Below, one piece after another: positions 54,077 to 60,662 of a stretch of DNA of 64,000 nt. Source of the DNA: Neolewinella litorea. GTDB taxonomy: Bacteria > Bacteroidota > Bacteroidia > Chitinophagales > Saprospiraceae. Location: contig NZ_SRSF01000013.1 in assembly GCF_004803465.1 (NCBI RefSeq), positions 1 through 64,000 on the forward strand, written 5' to 3'. The notes under the pieces were generated by a model. The model made no database searches and was not told the origin of the DNA. It worked only from the letters and a program-made list of their open reading frames with translations. The stretch's first letter is position 1, and every line of letters starts with the position of its first letter. Position numbers and translations under genes: made by a program.

Positions 54077-54084
54077 TACCTTTG
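54077..54084 (+). promoter_or_regulatory. -7 element TAccTTTG of the DoxX-like gene, five bases before the start codon
   Basis: This perfect TAnnTTTG is followed by CGCAA and then the ATG at 54090. It supports that start over the upstream in-frame codon at 54048 and implies a leaderless transcript. Confidence 0.6.
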
Positions 54085-54089
54085 CGCAA

Positions 54090-54512
54090 ATGCAAGACAT
54101 CTTCGACCTGATTGGACGGATACTGCTGTCGTTCATCTTCTTTTTTGAAGCGTACGACTACTTCGCCTTCGAGCAACTCAACCGGCGGGCGATGACGATC
54201 TACGGAATAACGTGGAACCAGGATTTCCTGCTCTACGGCGCCATTTTCCTGTTGCTGTTTGGCGGTCTCATGGTCCTGCTCGGCTACCGAATGCGGTTGG
54301 GGGCCATCATGTTGCTCATCTACTGGGTGCCGCTCACCTTCATCGTACACGACTTCTGGGAGGAGGTGCCGGGTACCGAGGATTACCGCCTGCAGAGCCT
54401 CTTCTTCATGAAGAACCTGGCCATCATGGGTGGTCTACTCCTGGCGGCTACCCACGTGAGCGGCCGCTACCGGCTCCGACGGCTGTTTGCCACCACTCGG
54501 GTGCGGGGCTAG
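54090..54512 (+). CDS. DoxX-family membrane protein
   Basis: This 140-residue protein has four hydrophobic helices (DLIGRILLSFIFFFEAYDYF, FLLYGAIFLLLFGGLMVLLGY, LGAIMLLIYWVPLTFIVHDFW, FFMKNLAIMGGLLLAATHVSG). The GRILLSFIF start and the HDFW / QSLFFMKNLAIMGGLL end are DoxX hallmarks. The role of DoxX-like proteins is varied (quinone-linked or oxidative-stress functions); no specific role is visible. The start at 54090 is fixed by the promoter element and by family length. The last four bases overlap the convergent crotonase gene. Confidence 0.85.
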   Translation: MQDIFDLIGRILLSFIFFFEAYDYFAFEQLNRRAMTIYGITWNQDFLLYGAIFLLLFGGLMVLLGYRMRLGAIMLLIYWVPLTFIVHDFWEEVPGTEDYRLQSLFFMKNLAIMGGLLLAATHVSGRYRLRRLFATTRVRG

Positions 54513-55276
54513 CGCAGGGAGCTTACAAACATCTCCATCATTTTCTTGAACACCGGATCGTCAAAGTCCTCGGCGATCACGTCAACCATTCCTTGCATCT
54601 CGTGATCGACGGCCTGCAGCAGGCCCCTGCGTAGGTATCGCTTGGTGCGACGGAAGACCGGGGGGTGGACCCGCATCAGGGTCCGGCACTGGGCCACGGC
54701 CCGGGGGATGACCTGATCCACCTCTACGGATTCGTTAACCAGGCCGATGTGCAAAGCCTGGTCGCTGTTGTACATCCGGGCCGATTGTACGTCGGCCCAG
54801 GCCCCCGCCTCGCCGCGGTAGTAGGCGTAGATGTCCGCCATCATGCGCGGAATCTGGAGGCTCATGTTGAATTCATTCATGCCCACCGTGTGCTTCTCGC
54901 CGCGCGCCATAATGCGGTAGTCGGCCGTCAGGGCCAGGATGGTGCCCCCCGCCGGCGCGAAGCCCGTAACGGCAGCGACGAACGGCTTGTCAAACCGGAC
55001 CATAGTCTGCAGTGCGGCGAGGTAGGTGTGAAAGAATTCGCGCAAGCCCTCGCGATTGGAGGTGGCCAGCGTCATCACGTTGAGGCCGGCGCAGAAGCGG
55101 TTGGGCTGCCCCGCCAGGACCACGCCATCTACCGTGGCGTCGGACCCGAGTTCAAGAAAGGCGGTCTTCAGGTCGCGCGATAATGCGGTATCGATGGCGT
55201 TTACCTTGCCGTGGTCCAGGGTGATGGTGGCGAGGCGGTCTTCGATAGAGACGGTGAGGGTAGAATATTCGGGCAT
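54509..55276 (-). CDS. Crotonase-family enzyme, ECI1-like delta3,delta2-enoyl-CoA isomerase
   Basis: This 255-residue crotonase has TLDHGKVNAIDTAL, the oxyanion-hole segment GQPNRFCAGLNVMTL and a second loop GFAPAGGTILALTADYRIMA. In this loop the hydratase Glu of the GGGCELA motif is absent. By contrast GMNEFNMSL keeps the Glu of the GLNE motif, as in mitochondrial delta3,delta2-enoyl-CoA isomerase (ECI1). An isomerase that shifts double bonds during unsaturated fatty-acid oxidation is therefore more likely than a hydratase. A general acyl-CoA role suits the acyl-CoA dehydrogenase elsewhere in the window. The assignment rests on remembered alignments. Confidence 0.8.
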   Translation of the reverse strand: MPEYSTLTVSIEDRLATITLDHGKVNAIDTALSRDLKTAFLELGSDATVDGVVLAGQPNRFCAGLNVMTLATSNREGLREFFHTYLAALQTMVRFDKPFVAAVTGFAPAGGTILALTADYRIMARGEKHTVGMNEFNMSLQIPRMMADIYAYYRGEAGAWADVQSARMYNSDQALHIGLVNESVEVDQVIPRAVAQCRTLMRVHPPVFRRTKRYLRRGLLQAVDHEMQGMVDVIAEDFDDPVFKKMMEMFVSSLR

Positions 55277-55413
55277 GGGCGGGGGGAATGGCGGTTATGG
55301 GGTAAATTTAACGGAACCAGGCGGAGAGTGGGGTAGTGCGGCCGCCTACCAATCCCCGCCGCCTCGTAAACCTTCCCCCCAAAACAGTTGTCCTAGCAAC
55401 AAAGTCTTCGATC

Positions 55414-56577
55414 ATGCCCATTTATCACCACCTCGGCCAGCTTCCGCCGAAACGACACACGCAGTTTCGGAAGCCGGACGGCTCGTTGTACCACGAGCAG
55501 CTGTTCGGCACCGTCGGGTTCGACGGGATGTCCTCGCTCATGTACCACGCCCACCGGCCTACGCAGGTACAGGAGATCCGGGGGAAGACCGATCTCAGCC
55601 CCAAGATCGCCGAGGAGAAGACCATCACCGCCCGCAAACTCATCGGCTTTGACGTGGCGCCCGAAGACGATTTCCTGCAAGCCCGCAAGCCCCTGCTCGT
55701 GAATAACGACGTGCAGGTCGGGGTGGCTGCGCCCCGGGAAAGCCTCCGCGACTATTTCTACAAAAACGCGGATGCTGACGAGTTGCTCTTCATACACCGG
55801 GGCACCGGCACGCTGCGTACTTTCTTGGGTAACATTCCTTTCGAGTACGGCGATTACCTGCTGATCCCGCGTGGCGTTATCTACCAAATCGATTTTGACG
55901 GACCGGACAACCGGATACTGTACGCCGAGTCCACCGACCCGATCTATACCCCAAAGCGTTACCGCAACCATTTTGGGCAACTACTTGAGCACTCGCCGTT
56001 TACGGAACGCGACTACAAGTTGCCTCGCGACCTGGAGACTCACGATGAGACCGGGGAATTCACGATCAAGATCAAAAAGCAGGGGATGCTGCACGAGCTC
56101 GTTTACGCGACCCACCCCTTTGACGTGGTGGGCTGGGACGGCTACAACTTTCCTTATGGCTTCAGCATCCACAACTTCGAGCCCATTACCGGTCGCGTGC
56201 ACCAGCCACCGCCCGTTCACCAGACCTTCGAGACCAAATCGTTCGTGGTCTGTTCCTTTTGTCCGCGGCTCTACGATTACCATCCGAAGGCCATTCCCGC
56301 GCCCTACAATCACAGCAACATCGACTCCGACGAGGTACTTTACTACGTCGACGGCGACTTTATGAGCCGCACGGGCATCGGTCCGGGCTACCTGACGCTC
56401 CACCCCGGCGGGATTCCCCACGGGCCGCACCCGGGCACCTACGAGGGCAGCATCGGCAAAAAATCCACCGAAGAGCTGGCGGTAATGATCGACACCTTCC
56501 GCCCGCTGAAAGTGACGGAGGAGGCGGCGAGCATCGACGACGGCAAGTACTACAAATCCTGGCTGCCGCATGATTAA
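55414..56577 (+). CDS. hmgA: Homogentisate 1,2-dioxygenase
   Basis: This 387-residue iron enzyme opens the ring of homogentisate to maleylacetoacetate in tyrosine degradation. It has PIYHHLGQLPPKRHTQFRKPDGSLYHEQLFGTVGFDGMSS, IHRGTGTLRTFLGNIPFEYGDYLLIPRGV, VVGWDGYNFPYGFSIHNFEPITGRVHQPPPVHQTFET, and the iron-site end YVDGDFMSRTGIGPGYLTLHPGGIPHGPHPGTYEGS. The ATG at 55414 is chosen over an upstream GTG at 55336. The fumarylacetoacetase gene overlaps its end by eight bases, so both steps are translationally linked. Confidence 0.95.
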   Translation: MPIYHHLGQLPPKRHTQFRKPDGSLYHEQLFGTVGFDGMSSLMYHAHRPTQVQEIRGKTDLSPKIAEEKTITARKLIGFDVAPEDDFLQARKPLLVNNDVQVGVAAPRESLRDYFYKNADADELLFIHRGTGTLRTFLGNIPFEYGDYLLIPRGVIYQIDFDGPDNRILYAESTDPIYTPKRYRNHFGQLLEHSPFTERDYKLPRDLETHDETGEFTIKIKKQGMLHELVYATHPFDVVGWDGYNFPYGFSIHNFEPITGRVHQPPPVHQTFETKSFVVCSFCPRLYDYHPKAIPAPYNHSNIDSDEVLYYVDGDFMSRTGIGPGYLTLHPGGIPHGPHPGTYEGSIGKKSTEELAVMIDTFRPLKVTEEAASIDDGKYYKSWLPHD

Positions 56578-57754
56578 GCTGCTTACCATTCCTCCCGATT
56601 CCGACTTTACACTCGCTAATCTTCCCTTCGGCATTTTTTCCACGCCCGACCGGCCACGTCGGGCGGGCATAGCGGTGGGCGACGACATCCTGGATCTGGC
56701 CATGTTGGGCGAGTCCGGCATTTTCGATTTTGATGCTGCGGTGCTTAATCGACCGGTGCTCAATGATTTCATCACGTTGGGTAAATCCGTTACTTCAAGG
56801 GCGCGGTCGCAGGTGCAAGGCTGGTTGGAAAAGGAGCAGGGTAGTCCGGTTCAGGCCCGACACCTGGTACCGATGGCGGAAGCAACCCTTCACCTTCCGG
56901 TGCAGATCGGCGATTACACCGACTTCTATTCGAGTATCGAGCACGCCACCAATGTGGGCAGAATGTTCCGTGATCCCGAGAAGGCACTTTTGCCCAACTG
57001 GCGCCACCTGCCGGTGGGCTATCACGGTCGGGCCTCTTCCATCGTCGTCAGTGGCACGCCGGTGCGTCGGCCGGTCGGACAGCTTATGCCTTCCGATTCC
57101 AATCACCCGGTTTTTGAGCCCACGCGGCGACTGGACTTCGAACTCGAGATGGCTTTCGTGGTGGGCAAGGACTCCGAACTTGGCCGCCCCATTTCCGTCG
57201 GCGAGGCGGAGGAATATATCTTCGGCATGCTGCTCTTTAACGACTGGTCGGCCCGCGATATCCAGCGGTGGGAGTACGTACCCCTCGGCCCTTTCCTGGG
57301 CAAGAGTTTTGCCTCCTCGGTGTCCCCCTGGATCGTGCCGCTGGAGGCCCTGGCCCCCTTCCGCGTGGCCGGACCGGAACAGACGCCGGGCGTATTGCCG
57401 TACCTGCAGTCCGGGGGTGCCAACAATTACGACATCGACTTGCAAGTGCGCGTCAACGAAACGACGGTCTGTCGGTCCAACTTCCGGTACATGTACTGGA
57501 ACATGCAGCAGCAACTGGCCCACCACACCAGCAACGGCTGCAACGTACGGGTGGGCGACCTCATGGCCTCGGGCACGATATCGGGGCAGACCCCGGATTC
57601 CTACGGCTCCCTGCTCGAATTGACCGAGAACGGGACGCGGGGCAGCTTTCTGCGCGACGGTGATACCGTTACCATGACCGGTCATTCCGGTTCGGGAAGC
57701 AGCCGCGTTGGATTCGGTTCGGTGGTCGGGCGCATCCTGCCCGCACGTAACTGA
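56570..57754 (+). CDS. fahA: Fumarylacetoacetase
   Basis: This 394-residue hydrolase cleaves fumarylacetoacetate to fumarate and acetoacetate, the last step of tyrosine degradation. Signatures are IGDYTDFYSSIEHATNVGRMFRDPEKALLPNW (metal Asp and catalytic His), LPVGYHGRASSIVVSGTPVRRPVGQ, RRLDFELEMAFVVG (metal Glu), LFNDWSARDIQRWEYVPLGPFLGKSFASSVSPWIV and LMASGTISGQTPDSYGSLLELTENG. It overlaps hmgA by eight bases. The maleylacetoacetate isomerase normally between the two is not in the window. A flavin-reductase gene follows 32 bases later. Confidence 0.96.
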   Translation: MIKLLTIPPDSDFTLANLPFGIFSTPDRPRRAGIAVGDDILDLAMLGESGIFDFDAAVLNRPVLNDFITLGKSVTSRARSQVQGWLEKEQGSPVQARHLVPMAEATLHLPVQIGDYTDFYSSIEHATNVGRMFRDPEKALLPNWRHLPVGYHGRASSIVVSGTPVRRPVGQLMPSDSNHPVFEPTRRLDFELEMAFVVGKDSELGRPISVGEAEEYIFGMLLFNDWSARDIQRWEYVPLGPFLGKSFASSVSPWIVPLEALAPFRVAGPEQTPGVLPYLQSGGANNYDIDLQVRVNETTVCRSNFRYMYWNMQQQLAHHTSNGCNVRVGDLMASGTISGQTPDSYGSLLELTENGTRGSFLRDGDTVTMTGHSGSGSSRVGFGSVVGRILPARN

Positions 57755-57786
57755 TTATATTTTCATCCCAACCCCAAACTGAATCA

Positions 57787-58659
57787 ATGACCCTCGACCC
57801 CAACGCACTGGATACCCGCGATCTCTATGCCTGCCTGTCTACCGCTGTTGCCCCACGCCCCATCGCCTTCGCTTCCACTATTGACGCGGAGGGGCGGGTT
57901 AATCTGAGTCCCTTTAGCTACTTCAACGTTTTCAGTACCACGCCGCCGATCCTGGTTTTTTCGCCGATCCGCCGGGGCCGCGACGGCTCCGCCAAGGACA
58001 CCCTCAACAACGTCCACGCCGTGCCGGAAGTCGTCATCAACATCGTCAACTTCGCGATGGTGGAGCAGATGTCCCTTACCAGCACCGAATACGATACGGG
58101 AGTCAATGAGTTTGAAAAGGGAGGATTTACCGAAGTGCCGAGCGAATGCGTGCGTCCGCCGCGGGTTAAGGAATCGCCGGTTTCCTTCGAATGCCGTGTC
58201 GATCAGGTCATTGCACTAGGTGACGGCGGAGGAGCCGGCAACCTTGTAGTGGCCCGGGTGGTGAGGATTCACATTGACGAAAGCGTGCTCGACGCTGACG
58301 GCAAGCTCGATACCCGCAAGCTCGATCTCGTGGCCCGTATGGGCGGCAACGACTACTGCCGCGCCACGCCGGACAACCTTTTCGAAATTCCGAAGCCGCT
58401 GCGCACCCTTGGGCAGGGAGTCGATCAACTGCCCGCCCACATCCGGACAAGCACCGTTCTGACCGGCAACAACCTCGGTCGCCTGGGAAACCTGGAAAAA
58501 ATGCCTAATTCCGAGCTCGTCGAGCAGGTGGCGATGCGGGAAGAGGTAATCCAGGCCCGCGCCGCCGGAACAGAGGCCGTACACGAACTGGCCAGAAAGT
58601 ACCTCGAAAGCGGAGAGGCCGACGAAGCACTGGCTATCCTGCTGCACGCGGGCGAATAG
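57787..58659 (+). CDS. Flavin reductase-like FMN-binding protein
   Basis: This 290-residue protein has an N-terminal FMN-binding split-barrel (about 10-200): VAPRPIAFASTIDAEGRVNLSPFSYFNVFSTTPPILVFSP, KDTLNNV.AVPEVVINIV and the distal ARVVRIHIDESVL. A C-terminal helical extension of about 70 residues follows (LVEQVAMREEVIQARAAGTEAVHELARKYLESGEADEALAILL) that is not part of the core fold. Such proteins reduce flavin for partner oxygenases. It follows fahA by 32 bases, so a place in aromatic-compound breakdown is likely but unproven. A TAtaTTTT near 57757 may be a promoter element. Confidence 0.87.
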   Translation: MTLDPNALDTRDLYACLSTAVAPRPIAFASTIDAEGRVNLSPFSYFNVFSTTPPILVFSPIRRGRDGSAKDTLNNVHAVPEVVINIVNFAMVEQMSLTSTEYDTGVNEFEKGGFTEVPSECVRPPRVKESPVSFECRVDQVIALGDGGGAGNLVVARVVRIHIDESVLDADGKLDTRKLDLVARMGGNDYCRATPDNLFEIPKPLRTLGQGVDQLPAHIRTSTVLTGNNLGRLGNLEKMPNSELVEQVAMREEVIQARAAGTEAVHELARKYLESGEADEALAILLHAGE

Positions 58660-58678
58660 CCCGAGCCATTTGGGTTGC

Positions 58679-58686
58679 TACCTTTG
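58679..58686 (+). promoter_or_regulatory. -7 element TAccTTTG of the thioesterase gene, six bases before the start codon
   Basis: This perfect TAnnTTTG is followed by CCGGCC and ATG 58693. It supports that start over the upstream in-frame codon at 58675, which lies inside the element's upstream flank, and implies a leaderless mRNA. Confidence 0.6.
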
Positions 58687-58692
58687 CCGGCC

Positions 58693-59115
58693 ATGAAAAT
58701 TACCCAAGACGACTTCTCGACGCTCCACCGCTTTCCTGTCCACTGGGGCGATATGGACAGTGCCAAACACGTAAATAACCTCGTGTACTTGCGGTGGGCG
58801 GAGACCGCCCGCGTGATCTACTTCACGGCTATCGGCGTGAATGCGGACTTTGCGCCGGGAGCCACGGGGGCCATCCTTGCCTACCAGGATTGCAAGTATA
58901 CCTTCCCCATGACCTATCCGGATACCGCCCTGGTAGGGGTGCGCACCGCCGATATCAGCGACGACCGGTTCACGATGGAAACCGCCATTTTTTCCGAAAC
59001 CCACGGGCGGCTTGCAGCAGTGACCCGGCAGGTCATCGTACCCTACGACTACGGTAAATTACAGAAGGCCCCCATGCCCGAAGAGTGGCTGGAGAACATT
59101 GCACGCCTGGGCTAG
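58693..59115 (+). CDS. Acyl-CoA thioesterase, hot-dog fold (4HBT-like)
   Basis: This 140-residue hot-dog protein has the 4-hydroxybenzoyl-CoA thioesterase signature VHWGDMDSAKHVNNLVYLRWAETAR, with the catalytic Asp in WGDMD, and strands ILAYQDCKYTFPMTYPDTALVGVR and METAIFSETHGRLAAVTRQVIVPYD. It hydrolyses short or aromatic acyl-CoA thioesters; the substrate is not defined. It follows the flavin-reductase gene by 33 bases but has its own perfect promoter element. The start at ATG 58693 gives the usual family length. A terminator hairpin follows downstream. Confidence 0.9.
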   Translation: MKITQDDFSTLHRFPVHWGDMDSAKHVNNLVYLRWAETARVIYFTAIGVNADFAPGATGAILAYQDCKYTFPMTYPDTALVGVRTADISDDRFTMETAIFSETHGRLAAVTRQVIVPYDYGKLQKAPMPEEWLENIARLG

Positions 59116-59142
59116 CCGGAACTTCGGTAGGACCCCGCCTGA

Positions 59143-59174
59143 AATAAAAAAGGACCGCTACCTCAGTAGCGGCC
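59143..59174 (-). terminator. Rho-independent terminator for the DUF4136 gene
   Basis: A seven-pair stem CCGCTAC/GTAGCGG (59155-59161 and 59166-59172) has a four-base loop. On the minus strand it is followed by CC and a run of six T (complement of the A run ending at 59151). It sits between the convergent stops at 59115 and 59206 and may also serve the thioesterase gene. Confidence 0.8.
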
Positions 59175-59205
59175 CCGAATAGGTTTATTTAGCTAGATCT
59201 GGGTA

Positions 59206-59811
59206 TCAACGGGCGCGGTTCCCTTTGATGGGGTATTCTTCAAAAATATCGTCAACCAGGGCAACGATCTCGTCGGTGGTAGAACCACTGTAAATCGCGT
59301 CGGAGCTGATCCCCTTCCATACCGTGTTTTTGGTGGCCCGGTCGATCAGACTGACGATCAGGGTACCTTCGGTGTACTGGTAGGTATCGGTGTCATAACC
59401 GACGACGTTCCCGTAGTTATAGAAGTCGTTAAAGTAGTAATTGTTGTAGTAGGGGCTAACTGTACTTACGCCATAACTTCCGTAGGGGTAGGTGGCGTAG
59501 ACTGGGTCGGTGGTGGTTTCCGTTTCCCGGTCCTTTTTGACGCTGATCAGCACCAGCAGATCCGGGTTGTCGCGGTTCAGCTTATAGCCCTGGTCTTGCA
59601 TTTGGGTGTTGACCGTCTCGACGATGCGCTGGTTGACTTCATCCTGATTCACATTGCTGTTTCGTAGTTCAATGTCCGCGTTCGGCAGGTAGGCGAAAGT
59701 CTGATACTGGCTCAGGTCGGCCTCGGTAGGTTGGGCGGTGGTTACTTGCGGGCCACAACTGACGAGCAGGGCAGCGATAAGGACCACTAGGATTGAGGTA
59801 ATGTACTTCAT
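59206..59811 (-). CDS. DUF4136 lipoprotein
   Basis: This 201-residue protein starts at ATG 59811 with a lipoprotein signal (MKYITSILVVLIAALLVSC, acceptor Cys19). The DUF4136 pattern follows: DLSQYQTFAYLPNADIE, VNQRIVETVNTQMQDQGYKLNRDNPDLLVLISV, a Tyr/Asn-rich central loop (YYNNYYFNDFYNYGN), and TEGTLIVSLIDRATKNTVWKGISSDAI. It probably sits in the envelope facing the periplasm; its function is unknown. An upstream in-frame codon at 59958 would cross the hsp20 terminator and is rejected. Confidence 0.88.
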   Translation of the reverse strand: MKYITSILVVLIAALLVSCGPQVTTAQPTEADLSQYQTFAYLPNADIELRNSNVNQDEVNQRIVETVNTQMQDQGYKLNRDNPDLLVLISVKKDRETETTTDPVYATYPYGSYGVSTVSPYYNNYYFNDFYNYGNVVGYDTDTYQYTEGTLIVSLIDRATKNTVWKGISSDAIYSGSTTDEIVALVDDIFEEYPIKGNRAR

Positions 59812-59916
59812 GGGTTGGTTTTTCGGGTTTAGGGTTAAAAGGGTCATTCGGTGTGTCTTTGGAACACGTAAAACGGCTAGGGTGTTCTGAATCAGGCGGT
59901 TATGTCGGAGGTCCGG

Positions 59917-59956
59917 AAAAAAGCAGCGGCGGCACCCCCGATCGGGGTGCCGCCGC
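59917..59956 (-). terminator. Strong rho-independent terminator of hsp20
   Basis: A perfect 13-pair GC-rich stem (GCGGCGGCACCCC at 59926-59938 with GGGGTGCCGCCGC at 59944-59956) has a five-base loop. On the minus strand it is followed by TGC and six T (59922-59917). It lies 30 bases beyond the hsp20 stop. Confidence 0.9.
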
Positions 59957-59985
59957 ATTCCAATGATGGATGACTTACATCGGTA

Positions 59986-60423
59986 CTAGTTGATTTCGAT
60001 GTGGCGGGGCGGCTTTTCCCGGGCATTTTCCTGCTTGGGCAGGACGAGGCGCAGGATGCCGTCTTCGTAGGTAGCCTCGATCTGGTCGTCGTCTACTACC
60101 TGGTTGTTGAGGTTGAAGGAACGCTGGAAGGACTGATAGCTGAACTCACGGCGGGAATACTTGCCGTCCTCTTTTTCTTCCTTTTCATTCCGGACCTCAC
60201 TGCGGATGGTCAGCACGTTGTTGTGCAGTTCGATGGCAAAATCATCCTTTTTCATTCCGGGCGCTGCCATCTCCACGATAAATTCGTCGCCCGTCTCTTT
60301 TACATTAACGGACGGTAGGGTAGTGGTGGTGCTGGAGAAGTTGCGGTTGCGCCAGTCGAAAAGGCTATTCCAGTCGTCATCTAAAAACCTGGAGACGGCT
60401 GGCAGTACTGAATTACTACGCAT
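59986..60423 (-). CDS. Small heat-shock protein, Hsp20/alpha-crystallin family
   Basis: This 145-residue ATP-independent holdase has an alpha-crystallin domain from about residue 38 (LPSVNVKETGDEFIVEMAAPGMKKDDFAIELHNNVLTI) to YEDGILRLVLPK, and the C-terminal I-x-I motif (HIEIN) that mediates oligomerisation. The short N-terminal arm contains FLDDDWNSLFDW. The ATG at 60423 is preceded after four bases by AAtcTTTG, a near-consensus -7 element. Further upstream is a pair of 8-base direct repeats 21 bases apart. A strong terminator follows. Confidence 0.95.
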   Translation of the reverse strand: MRSNSVLPAVSRFLDDDWNSLFDWRNRNFSSTTTTLPSVNVKETGDEFIVEMAAPGMKKDDFAIELHNNVLTIRSEVRNEKEEKEDGKYSRREFSYQSFQRSFNLNNQVVDDDQIEATYEDGILRLVLPKQENAREKPPRHIEIN

Positions 60424-60501
60424 GGCTCAAAGATTTAGGGTTAACAATGAAATGCCACTGTGGGATAAGCAAACGCCGTGCAATATTCGTAAAACTGACG
60501 G

Positions 60502-60530
60502 TTTGACAGTATTTAAGGTAGATTTGACAG
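60502..60530. promoter_or_regulatory. Pair of TTTGACAG direct repeats 21 bp apart, upstream of hsp20
   Basis: TTTGACAG occurs at 60502-60509 and again at 60523-60530, start-to-start distance exactly 21 bases (two helical turns), within an AT-rich island. The repeats lie about 80-107 bases upstream of the hsp20 start and about 130-160 bases before the divergent helicase gene. The layout suggests a binding site for a dimeric regulator, or two -33 TTTG-type boxes; which gene it serves is unknown. Confidence 0.45.
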
Positions 60531-60662
60531 TTTAGGCTCGACTGCATCCACCAGGCCGCCGCACGCTTTCCCTATAGAGCCGATATAGTTGAATCATGCC
60601 GTTCCGGCAGCAACCCCGACCGTCGGCAGAACTTTCCGGCGGGCCAGGAATTCATCATCCAT

